DNA of 64,000 bases from Sapria himalayana (GCA_029783825.1 JAREIK010002042.1:671126-735125), one strand, 5' to 3'. Counted from the first letter of the stretch, positions 1-13,587 are shown. The notes: generated from the sequence alone by a model not told the origin. Numbers and translations: made by a program.

Positions 1-33
<33 letters not shown>

Positions 34-1409
34 TAAATAGATAGACAGACGGACAGATAGATAGATAGACATACAAAAGGATATAAAGTTAGATAGATAG
101 ATAATTAGATAGATAAATAGATTAATAGTTAGATAGATAAATATAAAGATAGATAGATATATAGAAAGAAAGACAACAAAACTGAACAACATATAGATAG
201 ATATATAGATGACACATAGATAGATAAATAGATAGACAAAAAGATAGAAAGATTGAAAGAAAGAAAGAAAGATAGATAGATAAGTAGATTGGTAGATAGA
301 TATAGATAGATACATAGATAGATGTATAGATAGATAGATAAAAATATAAATAAATAAATACATAGATATATAAATAGATAGATAGATAGATATATATATA
401 TATATACACATATACACAGATAGATAAATTAATAGATATATAGATAGATAGATAGATAGACATAAAGATAGATAAATAGATAGACATGCAGATATATATA
501 TATATATATATATATTATTAGAAAGATTGATAGCTATAAAGAAATAAAAAAAAATATATAGATAGATAGTTAGATCAATAGAAAGTAGATATAGATAGAT
601 AGATAGATATATAAAAAATATATATATTTATATAGATTGATCGATATATAGATAGGTAGAAAGATATATTGATAGATAGATAGAATGATTTATAGATAAT
701 TAAATAGATATACATATAGATAAATAGAAAGATAGATTTCCAGATAGATAAATATATAGTCAGATAGATAGGCAGATGGATAGATACATAGGTAGCTAGA
801 TAGAAAAATAAATAGATATTTTGATAGCTAGATATATAGATAGATAAAAAGCTAGCAAGCTATTTAAATAGATAGAAAGACAGAGAGCTAGATCGATAGA
901 TAGATAGATAGACAGATAAAGAGATAGACCGATAAGCAGGTTGACAAATAGACAGATAGACAAACAGATAGATAGATAGATATATATATATATATATATA
1001 TATATTGATATGTAGATAGATAGATAATTAGATAAATAGATATATAGATAGATAGATAGATAGATAAATAGATATATAAATAGGTAGATTGAAATATAGA
1101 TAGGTAGATAATAGATAAATAGATAGATATATAGAAATATAAAAGTTAGATTAATATATTGATTGAAAGATGGATAGAAAGTTAGATAGCTAGATTGATT
1201 GATAGATATAAACATATATAGATAGATATGCAACTAGATAGACTTACATATAGAATAATAGACACATAGAAAAACATACAAATAGATAGGTAGATAGATT
1301 GATAGGTAGATAGATATAAAGATAGATGGATGGATAGATAGACTGATAGATAGATAGATTGATTGATTGAAAGAAAGATATGTAGATAAAGAAACAATTT
1401 ATAGATAGA

Positions 1410-1447
<38 letters not shown>

Positions 1448-1800
1448 TATAGATAAATAGATAGTCAGATCATTATGTAGTCAAATAGTTAGATAGTTAG
1501 TTAGATAGATAGAATGACAAATAGGTAGATAGATAGATAGAAAGATAAAAAGGCATAATGATAGATAGATTTATAGAAAGAAATAAAGATAAATAGATAT
1601 ATAGAAATATAGACAGATAAAATAAAATAAGAAAGAAATATAGACAAAAAAATAGATAGATAGATTGAGAGACTAACTAATAAATAGATAGAGATATAGA
1701 TAGATAAATAGATAGAAACATGGATATATATATATATATATATATAAATAGACAAATATGTAGATATATCAAAACACATATAGTTAGTTAGTTAGTTAGA

Positions 1801-1838
<38 letters not shown>

Positions 1839-2131
1839 GAATGATAGTTAGATATATAGATAGATAATTAAAAGTTAGTTCTATAGATTGTTAGATAAAA
1901 ATATAATCTGATGGATAAATAGAAAGATTAAAAGAAAGTTAGATAGATAGATCAATTGATAGGTTGATGGATAATTAGATAGATAGATAGATTGATTGAT
2001 CCATAGATAGATAGAAAATAGAAAAAAAGATAGATAGAGGGATCGACATATAAACAAATGTATAATTAATTAGATAGAAATATAGACATATGTATAATTA
2101 GATAAATAGATACATAGATAGATAATTATAT

Positions 2132-2178
<47 letters not shown>

Positions 2179-5100
2179 TTGATAAACAACTAGTTAGACA
2201 GACATATAGTCAGATAATAGATAAACTGATTTAATGATAGACAAACAGATAGATAGAAAGAAAGAAAGATAGATATATAGATATATAGATATATAAATAT
2301 TTAGAAATATATACAACTTGATAGATAGACATATAAACATGATAGATATATATACAAATAGATAGATAGATAGATATATAATTCTATTTATATATACATA
2401 GGTTGGTAGATAGATAGATATAGAGATGATATATAAAAAGATAAATATATAGATAGATACATAAATATATAATTATATATATAGATAGATAGAGAGATAG
2501 ATTGATTGATTGATTAATAAATTGATAGATAGATAGAGATATAGATAGACAAATAGTTAGACAAATAAATAGACAAATAGATTGATAGACAAATAGAATG
2601 ATAGTTAGAAAGATAGATAAATAGATGAATAGACAAATAGATAGACATGAAGATAGATAGACATATAGATAGATAGATATCCACATAGATAAATAGATGA
2701 ATATATAGAAATATTTATAAATATATAGATAGATAAATAAATAAACATATAGACATATAGATAGACAGATAGGTAGATATATAAACAAATAGATAGTTAG
2801 ATAGATACATAGATAGATAGATAAACATACAGATAGATTGACAAATAGAAATACAAAAAGGCTAACAGATAAACAAAAATGATAGACATATAGATAGATA
2901 TATAGATAAATAAATAAATAAATAGATATATAGACATATAAATATACATATAGATAGATAGATAGACAGATAGATATACAAATAGATATACAAATATATA
3001 TGTATATATATATATATAGACAGATATATTTACTGATAGAAAGAGATAAAGATATATAGATAGACAAACATATATATAGATAGAGAGATATTTAGAAAGA
3101 TAGATAGTTATATAGATAGATAGACATAAAGATATATAGACAAATAGATAGTCAGATAGATAAACAGATAGATAGATAGTTATATCGATAGATAAACAGA
3201 TAGATAGACTAACAGATAGTTAGACATATAGATTGATAGATATATAAATAGATATATACATAAAAATACATATTACTAGACTGACTGACTGACTAATAGA
3301 CATTTAAATATATAGAGAGAAAGAAAGAAAGATAGATATATAGATTGTTAGATAGATAATTAAATAGACATATATAATGGTAGATAGACAGATTGACTGA
3401 TAGATAGATATATAGATATATAGATAGACAGATAGATATACAAATAGATATACATATAGATAAGTATATTGATAAACAAATTGATATAGATATTGATAGA
3501 CATTTTGATAGATAGATTGATAGACAGATTAATAGACAAATTGATCGATATATTAATAGATATATTGATACACTAATTGATAGATAGATAGATAGAGAGG
3601 TAGATATAAAGATACACATATTTATAGATATATTGATAAACGAATAAATATATAGATTGGTAGAAATATTGAGAGATAGTTGACAGATAGATTGACAGAC
3701 AGATTGATAGATAGATTAATATAGAGATTCATAGATTGATTGATCAATTGATTAATAAATAGATAGAGAGACAGATAGATAGACAGATAGATAGACAGAT
3801 AGATAGATAGATAGATAAGTCAATTTTTAGATAGATAGATAGATAGATAGTTTGTTTATTAATAGATAGATAGATAGATAGAATGTTAGATTCATTAATA
3901 GAAAAATAGTTAAATAGATAGATTTTTAAATTGATTGATAGCTAGATAGATAGACAAATAGACTAATACATAGACAAATAGATGGATAGATAAATAGATA
4001 GACAAATAGATATAATGATAAAAAAAAGAAAGAAAATAATAAATAAATATATATAGATAGATAGACAAATAAATAGATAGATAGATAGATAGACAAACAG
4101 ATAGATAGATAAATAAATAGATCAATAGACAAATTGATGGACAATATATAGATAGATTAATATATAGATAGATAAATAGTCAGGTTGATAATTAGATTAA
4201 AAGATAGAATTAAAGATTAAATGATAGAGAGATCGATAGTTAGATTGATAGACAAATTGATAGAGAGATTGGTAAACAATTTGAGGGATAGATTGATAAA
4301 TAGATTTATAGATAGATAGATAGACATATATATTGTCATTTAGATAGATAGAGATATATACAAATAGATAGAAAATTGAAAGATTGATATATAGATAGCT
4401 TGACAGATAGATATTCATATAGTTAGATAAATAAAAAGAAAGATTAATTTATTAATAAATAGATAGATATATAGACAAATAGATAGATAGATAGACACAT
4501 GGATAGATAGATAGATAGACAGATAGACAGATAGATAGACAGATAGATAGACAGATAGATAGACAAATATATAAAAGATAGACAAAGAGATAGACAGATA
4601 GAAAGATAGATAAATAGATTGATAGACAAATAGATAGACAGACAAATAGATAAACATATAGATAGATAGATATACACACAAATAGACTGACATATAGACT
4701 GACAGATAGATAAACAAATAAATAAACTTCTGGATATATAGATAGATAAACAGATAAAGAGATAGACAAATAGATATTCAAATATATAAAAAGATAGACA
4801 GATAGTTTGATAGATAGATAGATAGACCGATAAATAGATAAATTGATAGACAGATAGAGAGATAGTTATAGAGAAAGATAGATGAATAGATAGACAAACA
4901 AAAAGACATACATATAAACAAAAAGATAGATAGACAAAAAGATAAATAGATAAATTGAAATAAAAACAGGGAGATAGACAGATAGATAGACAAATAGATA
5001 TATAGATAGATTCATTGATAGATAGACACAAAGACAAATAGATAGAAAAATATATAGAGAGACATATATACAAACTTATAGTCAAACTCATAGAAAATAG

Positions 5101-5507
5101 ATATATTGATATTTATATAGAAAAATTGACATATAGATAAATAGATAGTTAGATAGACAAATAAATAGAGAAATAGATAGTCAGATAGATAGATAAAGAT
5201 ATATATAGTTATATAGATAGATAATTAGATAGTTAGATAGATAGATCGCCAAAAAGATAGGTTGATGATAGTTTGACAAATAGACTAATAGATAAAAAGA
5301 TAGATAAATAGACAGACAAACTGATTGATAGACATTCAAATAGACAGACAAATTGATTAATTAATTGATAGATAGATAGATAGATAGATAAATAGATATA
5401 CATATAGATAGGAAGATTGATAGATAGACTTATAGACAGATTGCTCTACATATTGATAGACATTTTGATAGATTAATTGATAGATTGATCGATAGATAAA
5501 GATATAG

Positions 5508-5562
<55 letters not shown>

Positions 5563-7087
5563 CATAGATTGATAGATAGATTGATAAAAAAAATCAAGAG
5601 ATAGATTGGTAGAAAGATTGATAGATATATTGATACATAGATTCATAGAGAGATTCATAAATTGATTGGTTGATTGATTGATTGACAAATTGAAAGACAA
5701 ATAGATAGATTGATTGATAGACAAATATATAGATAAATAGATAGATAGATAGATAAATAAAATATAGATAGATATATATATAAACATCTAGATAAATAGA
5801 TAGATAGATAGATAAATAAACATATAGATAGATAGATAGATACATAGACAGATAGTTTGATAAATTATTAGAAAAATTGATAGATAGATGGATAGATAGA
5901 CAAATAAATAGATAGAAAGGTAGATAGAAAGATAGATAAATATATAGACAAATAAATGAACATATTGATTGATTGATTGAGAGAGAGAGAGAGAGAGATA
6001 GACAGATAGATAAATAGATAGATAGACAGATAGTGAGATATGCACATACACAATCATAGACAGATAGACAGAGAGATAGATAGAAAGATAGACTTATATA
6101 TAGATAGAAAGATAGACTGATACATCATTAGACAGAAAGATATATAAATAGATAGACAAATAGATAGACAGATACTATGATAGATAGATTAATAGTCATA
6201 TTGATAGACAGATTGAAAGAGAAATAAATAGAAATATAGATAGAAAGTTTGATAGAAAGATATACAGATAGATAGATAGATAGATAAACATATAAATAGA
6301 TAGAAAGATATATAGATAGAATATTAGATAGATAGATAGTCATATAGATAGACATAAAGATAGATAGATAAACTAATAGATTGACATATTGATTGTCAAA
6401 AATATAGACAAATAGATAGGTATATATATATATATATACACACATAGATAGACAAATATATAGATAGATAGATAGACGGATAGATAAAAATATATTTGAC
6501 AGATATATATATATATATATATATATATAGATAAATAAATAGATAGACAAATAAATAGATAGATAGATTGACAAATAAGTAAACAAATAGATAGGTAGAT
6601 AGGTAAATAGATAGATACATATAAAGATAGACTTAAATATAGATAGATAGAGATTCGAATAGATAAGACAAATAAATTGACATATAGATTGACATATAGA
6701 TAGATAGATAGATTGATTGATTGAAAAATAGATAGATAGATAGATAGACTGATAGATCGACATTTAGAAAGTTAATTATATAGATAGATAGATATATAGA
6801 TAGACTGATAGATAGACATTTAGAAAGTTAATTATATAGATAGATAGATAGACACATAGATAGACAGATAGATAAATAAATAGATATACAAATAGATAGA
6901 TAGATATAGATAGATTGATCGAAATTTAGATAGACAAATATATAGACATAAAGATATATAGATAGAGAGATAGTTAGACAGAAAGATAGACAAATTGATA
7001 GATAGACAGATAGATAGATAGATAGATAGATAGATAAACAATTAAACAGATAGAAAGACATATAGATAGATACATAGACAGATTGAT

Positions 7088-7126
<39 letters not shown>

Positions 7127-7445
7127 GGTAGATATATAAATAGATAGATTGATTGATAGACAAATTTATATACAATTAATAATAGAAGATTGATAGATAG
7201 ATTAAAAGATAGATTGATAGATAGATTAAAAGTAAGATAGATAGACAGATTTATATAAATATTGATAGAAAGGTAGAGGTTGTTAGATAGATAGATAGAG
7301 AAATTATTAGATAGATAAACAGATTGATAGGCAGATGGATAGATAGGTAGATAGTTAAATAGATAGATAGATATATATATATACACAGACACACACACAC
7401 ATAAATAAATAGATAGATTGGTAAATAGATATATATATATATATA

Positions 7446-7491
<46 letters not shown>

Positions 7492-7868
7492 CAGATAGAT
7501 AGATTAATAGATAGATAGGCAGTTATATCAATTGTAAATAGACTTATAGATAGAAAAATATATAGACATATAGATAGATAGAGAGATAAATAGACACGTA
7601 AACAAACAGATAGATAGACCAAAAGATTGATAGATATATATAGATAGATAGAGAGATTGATAGATAGACAGATAGATAAATCCACAAAATGATAGATAGA
7701 TATAGATAGATAGATAGACATATAGATAGAAAGATTGATAGATATACTTATAGTTAGATGGATAGAGGGTTGGATAGATAGATAGATAGACAGATAGATA
7801 TATGGATAGATAGATAATCAAATAGATAGATTGATAGATAGGCATATAGATAGTCAAATAGATAGACA
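1..7868. repeat. Degenerate (GATA)n / Bkm-like simple-sequence array
   Basis: About 7.9 kb of GATA units mixed with GACA, GATT, AAAT and short (TA)n runs (for example about 1809-1832, 2142-2173, 7091-7123 and 7447-7487). The G-containing strand is the plus strand throughout. The minus strand reads (TATC)n, whose 12-base codon cycle gives Tyr-Leu-Ser-Ile without stops, so every long open frame here is an artefact. The array begins before the window. It ends at a CACTA insertion and resumes on the other side of it. Confidence 0.95.
1413..1446. repeat. (GT)n microsatellite
   Basis: An uninterrupted run of 17 GT dinucleotides inside the GATA array. It marks a local change of repeat unit. Confidence 0.95.
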
Positions 7869-7885
7869 AATCACTACAACAAAAA

Positions 7886-8175
7886 CCATAATCAATGACA
7901 CATAAAAAGTGTCATTATATATATATAATGTCGCTTATCGCTAGTGTCATCTATTAGCATGACATAAAAAGTCTATACATATAATGACATTTTTTTGCAG
8001 TGTCGTTGAATCATACCTTGACGCTAAAATAAAGCGTCATTTGTATTAACAATGATGCTTTATTTTAGCATCAAGGTATGATTCAACGACACTGGAAAAA
8101 AACATCATTATATATTGTAGCTATCGTAAATTTTTTTAATACTATGACACTTAGTAAAAGCATCAAGGATGATTA
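7886..8175. repeat. Left subterminal repeats of the CACTA element, with a long hairpin
   Basis: Several copies of AATGACAC/GTGTCATT-type motifs occur here, the kind of subterminal repeats bound by TNPA-like proteins. Positions 7985-8040 and 8051-8108 are near-perfect inverted arms of about 55 bp with a loop of about 10 bp; each arm includes GAATCATACCTTG or its complement. Confidence 0.75.
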
Positions 8176-8800
8176 TGATTTAAATAAATTTAAATTTAAA
8201 AATTATGTTAAATATATTTTCACATGTTATTGTAATACTACATGCACATAAGAACAACATTCTTTACAATCCATCCCAAGAATATAGTTTTCAAGTACTA
8301 TGGAGAACTGGGACTTCTTACAAATCAAAAAAAAATATAACACAATTTCAACATTCATTTCTTAAATTCAATTCAAAATTTTTGATATATGCAATCCAAT
8401 TGCGGCTTATCTCCATAAAACTGGTTCCTGCTAGCCTGACAAAGTTTAGAGTTAATTTCCAAATAAGGTAACCTACATACAAAAAGATGAACAATAAATA
8501 CTTATACTTGCAGAAAAAAATATATTATAGAGCATTGGAAAAAAAACAGGAATGATAACAACATATCATAAAAATAATTTATATAACAATTGACATATAC
8601 GATTAAACAAATTTAACAATAACAAAAATAGAGTTACTAGTAATGGATAAAATATAAAGCAGGAGATTTATCAATTATAGCATACAATTTTTGATGAGGT
8701 ATGTTTTTTAAAGTAAAGAATTCTTTGAGCCCTGCTTTAAGAAAAAAAAATTTTGTTACCAATAAATGCTTCATTCTATAATAAGAAGAAAAAAACTTAC
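8176..8800. other. AT-rich CACTA interior with possible last Ulp1 exons
   Basis: No convincing intact gene. On the minus strand, around 8238-8270, a short stretch reads DCKECCSYVHVV, which could be a decayed counterpart of the ECGYYVM-type cysteine box of Ulp1/C48 proteases. That assignment is weak. The 88-codon plus-strand frame at 8205-8471 has no recognisable motif. Confidence 0.3.
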
Positions 8801-9465
8801 ATATTAATAATGTCTTTAAAATCATCTGAAGGTTGATGCAAGGAATCAAGGTAATAGGTGATCAAAGTCATTATCTCAAGTACCACCAATACCCAATGAC
8901 AACTACAAAATTAACATTAGTGTAACAACATAACATTTATAATTTGATAAATATGCATACTTATAAACTTACTTATGTTAAATAACTTACCCTAGGTTAT
9001 ATGGAATAAAAACAAAATCTGCATTATTTGTATTCATCAACCGATTAGATATAACACTTGACCTATTTTTCTTGCTTGCTTCTCCCAATCCAGCTTTGAA
9101 AACCAAGGTTGGATTTACAAAAATAAATTGCTTTGCCTCTTTAGCATTAACCATCTTTGTATGCGAGTGTCTGATTTAATTTCACAAAATATTTAAAAGT
9201 TTTAATATTTTAATTTAACTAATATTAAATACAATTCTCATTATGAAAAATTAAAGCATAAATAAGATAATTAAAATATATGAAAAACATATTAAATGTT
9301 TCTCTTACCATATATAGAACATTAGGCAATTAGATGATACCTCTGTTGATGATATTATGATATCTATATCTTCTTTCATGAGGAAGGTTTTAAATGACTA
9401 TCCAAAAACCTTCTCTATGAAAATTGTGGGATAAATAACAATTTGACAGTCACCATCTTATTGTG
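8801..9465 (-). pseudogene. Decayed Ulp1-like (C48) cysteine protease gene of transposon origin
   Basis: Three exon-like blocks follow one another on the minus strand. Block 1 (about 9465-9309) includes DGDCQIVIYPTIF and, after one stop, FLMKEDIDIIISSTEVS; it ends at a GTAAGAG donor. Block 2 (9170-8991) reads MVNAKEAKQFIFVNP, then SNRLMNTNNADFVFIPYNLG, and ends at GTAAGT. Block 3 (8902-8801) starts after a TTTTGTAG acceptor and reads CHWVLVVLE then TYYLDSL, ending at GTAAG. Blocks 2 and 3 join in phase across their splice sites. The IPYN-HW-YLDSL arrangement matches the catalytic-His region of Ulp1/SENP-type proteases, which plant CACTA and Mutator elements often carry as a second gene. Stops at the block 1/2 junction and inside block 1, and no clear catalytic Cys box, mark it as dead. 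Family assignment is from motif recognition only. Confidence 0.65.
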
Positions 9466-10180
9466 ATACTTAGAAAAAAATTAACACTCAAGAATATTCA
9501 TTAAATCAAAAATCATTTATAAATATTAGGGTAATCAAGAAAAATATATTTAGCCACCCAAAATATTATCATGTTCCATTATGGAATAGATTTGCATTTT
9601 GGAATATTATCAATCAATTAGTTAATTTGTGGTTATAACTTTAGGTGCTAATGAGGCGAGACAACTCACAAGCTACTCGGACTCAACTCAATTAAAATTC
9701 GATTAAAACTCAACTCATGTAAGATCAATTCGAGTTCGAGCATGACTAAAAATGTTAACTAGTTTAGTCGACAAACTAGTAACTCGACTCAGATAGATCA
9801 CAAATCAAAAATTTTTGTATATAAAATTTTAAATTTTTTTTTATTTATATCTCTATTTTAGGAGATGAAATATATAATATATCTCTATTTTTTTATTCTT
9901 AAAATTCATACATTTTTATTATTTATGTAGTTATAAAAATATTTATTTTTAAAATATTTAATTTTCTCTAAAGAAAAGATATAATAAAATAGGATATTAT
10001 TCTATAAATTATATTAATAAATTAATATTATAATGAATATAGAAAAACTATTATTATAATTTATATCCAAATTATAAATTAGTCATTATACATTTTTATA
10101 TAAATCTTAAATAGTTTTCAGCTTACTTTTTATTTTATCTAAGCTTAGTGTTCTAACCTTAACAACTAATTTTAGGAGAA
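9466..10180. other. AT-rich CACTA interior, no gene seen
   Basis: Mostly A/T runs. A patch at about 9640-9800 carries repeated CTCGACTC/ACTCAACTC-type words, common in plant non-autonomous repeats. I see no coding signal. Confidence 0.5.
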
Positions 10181-10700
10181 TTGTATAATTTTTTTACCAA
10201 ACCAAACAAAATCCAATGTTGGATTCCACCCACTTACAACATTCAATGGAATGGTTGCATAGTTGTTGCATTAAAGAAAGCATGGTTCAATGTGGATCAT
10301 GTGTCAGAAGGCAACTCACATGCCCACCCTTATCACACCCAACCCATGACATTTTTTGTAGCTATCATGTATGCTCAAATCATAGTCTCACAAGCACCAC
10401 CCCAATACCCAACATGACCCATGTCAAGCATAAGACTCGCACCAAATTTAGTCTAGACGGCTAATAAGTTGGATTAAGCTATGCTACAGATACACAACAA
10501 ACAAGGGCCACTCCATCATCCCTCCATTATGAACATCTAACACTACAATTTAATCATCAAAGCATACATTATTCCTTGAAACTAACTATTCTAGTAGTAT
10601 TTTAGACATGTTTAAACCATCACTAATGTATAAAAATTTGTCATTACATCTACCTTGAGGTTGGTGAGGAAGATTGGGTAAAGGGTAAAAAAAAACTATT
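10181..10700. other. Unassigned moderately GC segment in the CACTA interior
   Basis: This segment is less AT-rich than its surroundings. It has two overlapping plus-strand frames (10181-10417 and 10216-10464), neither with a motif I recognise. It lies just beyond the apparent 3' untranslated part of the captured RRM gene, so it may be host DNA taken up with it. No function is proposed. Confidence 0.3.
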
Positions 10701-11023
10701 GTAGCAGTTTTTACTTCATCATGACAGTAATTTTCCATGAACAAATAAGGTATTGTCAAATAAAATGCTAAGTTAGGAAAGATGAGACAATGTTAAGGAA
10801 AATAGTACTTGGAATGATGAAGCTTTCAGAAACAGTAAATCATGAGGTATCCACTAAGTGAAGCTACTAAACTTAATAAACAACATTGCAGGGTCTACAC
10901 AAAATACACAAATAAATAAAGTTTCACAGCACACTCCAAACAGACTACATACCAGGCTTCTTATACACAGAGACAAACATCTACTTGATGCATTTGAAGC
11001 TTAAAAATAAAAACTTTCAAAGA

Positions 11024-11837
11024 TTACCAATAGGATGGGTATGGTATACTGCTACTCCAATCATAGCTTCCAGACCTTAACTGGCCGCCAGACCCAAGTG
11101 GCGACCCAAAAAGTCTCTGACTCAAATCATAAGAAATGCCAGAGAAAGGTGACCCATATGCATTGGGGTGGTTCATGCTATTAGGGAAGGCTTGCACTGA
11201 ATAAAATCAAAAAGTATACATCACAAGAGACGCTGAAGAAAATAGACCCAGAAAGGAATCACAACTCATGAAAGTTCTAGAAGTATAGTACCTCCTAAAT
11301 AACAAAGGGGAGAAGAATAGGATGATCCCCTACATGTCTCATACAATCGCTTGGATTGAAGTGAGTTTTCACTTCCACTCAGCAGCAAAGGAGAATGCAT
11401 TGGCATTCAAGATGAATTTGGGGAAGAAACAATCACATTACAGACGTTCTACAGTTTATATTGCCCAGAAATCTACACAAAGAAGAGTTTTGCTAGTTTA
11501 ATTCATAACAGGCAAAATCATGTCCAATGGGTAGTAGGAGAAACTGCAGGAAGTACAACAACTGGATCCAGTAGAAGAGATAAATTCACATACAGTCAAA
11601 TGCTTGTAGAAAATAATGGACACACCGTAAACTTTAGGGTACGATCATAGATAACCACTAGACCAGAGAAAAGCTTGCAATCATAGTCTGCAATCTCATG
11701 AGTTTCATATTCTACAAAATCATATCCTTTGAATTTGTCACTCTCCTTATCCCGAGCAAAGTGCAACTTCAGAACTCTCACAGCTTGAATTAAAATATCA
11801 TACAAAACCCTATCGCTCACCCTCTCATGCAAATTTC
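11024..11837 (-). pseudogene. Captured intron-containing fragment of a plant RRM protein gene (RBM7/SF3B4-like)
   Basis: Three exons are visible. Exon a (11837-11626) begins after a poly-pyrimidine TTTTTTTAG acceptor and encodes most of one RRM: GNLHERVSDRVLYDIL, an RNP1-like KGYDFVEY, and DRTLKFT; it ends at a GT donor. Exon b (11472-11292), after a TGTGTAG acceptor, continues in phase with ISGQYKL, then SENSLQSKRLYETCRGSSYS, to a GT donor. Exon c (11196-11024), after a TTCAG acceptor, gives VQAFPNS through SSIPYPSYW and a stop. All splice sites keep GT-AG and phase, so the copy came from genomic DNA rather than mRNA. In-frame stops in exon b (after YKL and after PNSS) and no first exon make it a pseudogene. 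The parent would be a nuclear RNA-binding protein. Downstream DNA to about 10700 looks like its 3' untranslated region. It lies wholly inside the CACTA element. Confidence 0.8.
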
Positions 11838-12950
11838 CTAAAAAAAGTATCACAATATATAATATAAAGATGTTCCCTGAATACTTAGAGAATCAAGATA
11901 TTGGATGCTTAGAGAAACAAGATAATTATGGAAGAAGAATTTTTTCAAGCAGTTGGTGAGTAGAAAATATGGAGCTTGCTCTTTTCTGTCCGTTACATTT
12001 ATGACCCAATCAGCCTTCAAATAGGCATTAAAGATAAATTGAAAAACACCCCACTATGTGGGATAACACCCCCACTAACTTTACAAAATAAACTACCACA
12101 ATTTAAGAGACAAATAAGGAAAAGACTAAGTATAAGTCAACAACTTAAATGGGTAAAGAGTGGGTAGTTAATGGTGTTTTTCTTGAAGTTGTACTGACAA
12201 GAATGTAACCAAAACAATGTTGAGATGTGGTAGTGGTTCATGTAATGGCCTAAGTATGCTGACGACTACTGATTGCCAATAGGTTAACCTCGTCAATTCT
12301 AGTGATTTAATGCGCTATTTTTTGATAAAAATTAAATGTATGGAAGAGCAGATACAATCAGAAACTTAATGGGGAAACTTATAGGATGCTGCAAATATGG
12401 CCAATGATATCGAAGATGCGAGCTTGAAGCCGAGCTGTTGGAAATGACCGAACGTGATGAAGAAGACGCACAAGTCTTTCTAGCGATTGATTCTTCATTA
12501 TATTAAATTAAGTTAAAAAAATATCATTAAATTAATCACATAATTTTATTAAATCACCTTATATTTACATTATATTTTTATTTCTCTTAGGGATAAATTA
12601 AATATTAACAAATTAATTTTAAAATTAAATATTATTACTTATTTTATAAATAAAAAACTCAATTTTGAATGTAAAAATATTTAGATATTTTTAAATTTTA
12701 TCATAAGTTTTTGTTTATTTTTAATAAATAATTTTCAACTAAAATTTGATAATTTTTTTTTATTATTATAGAGTAAAAATAAAAATATTTTTAATTATTT
12801 AAAAAAAATAAATAAGAAATTAGTTACAAATCAATAAATTCAAAATTAAATTTTTCACATCCACGACACTAATAAAAGTGACCAGGTTTTTAATTTTCAG
12901 CCCGTTATTCCTTTGAAATTTTTAAGGAGGTAATAAATTTTCGTAACCTA
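11838..12950. other. CACTA interior upstream of the captured gene, no gene seen
   Basis: The part next to the RRM fragment is of mixed composition and could be captured intron or promoter sequence. From about 12480 on it is very AT-rich. The 63-codon plus-strand frame at 11976-12167 has no recognised motif. Confidence 0.4.
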
Positions 12951-13220
12951 TTAGTCTTAACAATGACACATCTAGTAAGTGTCATTAAATGTCTACTTAC
13001 AAATATAATAATGACATTTTATAAAAGCATCAAAATATAAAGCATTATTAATTTTAAGTTTTGTTGTAGTACAATAACACTTCTAGTAAGTGTCATAAAA
13101 ACTTAATACATTTTCCAAATAATGACGCTTTTAGAAAAGTGTCATTAAATATTTAATTAATGACATTTTCTGAAATCGTCAAGATATAAAGCATCATTAA
13201 TTTGTTGTTTTGTTATAGTG
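12951..13220. repeat. Right subterminal repeats of the CACTA element
   Basis: Repeated AGTAAGTGTCAT, AATGACAC and AAGCATCA words mirror the left end. A second, internal end-like sequence TTTTGTTGTAGTA lies at about 13056-13068, roughly 150 bp inside the true end, followed by another set of the same repeats. The end therefore looks duplicated. Confidence 0.7.
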
Positions 13221-13223
13221 AAT

Positions 13224-13587
13224 AGATAGAGAAATATATATTCAGATAGATTGATGGATTGATAATTAGATTGATTGATTGATTGATTCATAGAAAAATA
13301 GAATGATATATAGACATAAAGGTAGATAAATAAATATACAAATCGATAGATAGATCAATAGATAGATAGAAAGATAGTTAGATGGATAGATATACAAATA
13401 AATAGACATATTTATTGATTGATTGATAGATAGATATTAAGAAAGATGGATAAACTAATAGATAGATAGATAGACAGATAGAAAGAGAGATCGATAGATA
13501 GATAGATAATTACATAGATATGAAAATAATTAAACAGATTGATATATAGATATATAATCATATTGATATTTCAAATAGATATATATA
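13224..13587. repeat. GATA array, segment between the CACTA and LINE insertions
   Basis: Continuation of the 1-7868 array in the same polarity, with GATA, GATT and AAAT units. It is bounded on the right by a T-run that forms the 3' end of the minus-strand LINE. Confidence 0.9.

Larger units (their letters stand above)
7872..13220. mobile_element. CACTA (EnSpm) element with captured gene, AAT target duplication
   Basis: The left terminus is CACTACAACAAAA (7872-7884) and the right terminus is TTTTGTTATAGTG (13208-13220), its inverted copy with one mismatch in 13. The three bases on each side are AAT (7869-7871 and 13221-13223), the 3-bp target duplication expected of CACTA elements. Both flanks are GATA array, so the 5349-bp insertion boundary is unambiguous. 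Subterminal TGACAC/GTGTCA repeats lie at both ends. I see no TNP2 core inside. It carries Ulp1-like protease remnants and a copied RRM gene, both on the minus strand. It was probably mobilised in trans. Confidence 0.9.

Noticed and set aside
1..7868. CRISPR-like or origin-type repeat array
   Set aside because: No constant repeat with unique spacers; it is degenerate tetranucleotide repeat in a plant-type genome.
122..7869. Many minus-strand frames of 60-230 codons rich in Ser-Ile-Tyr-Leu (and the same on the plus strand at 26153-33194 and on the minus strand at 61508-62596)
   Set aside because: They are translations of (TATC)n, which has no stop codon in any frame on that strand. Ends move with point changes and no start or domain is conserved.
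10181..10464. Two overlapping plus-strand frames of about 80 codons
   Set aside because: No motif, they overlap each other in different frames, and they lie beyond the 3' end of the captured RRM gene; kept only as an unassigned segment.
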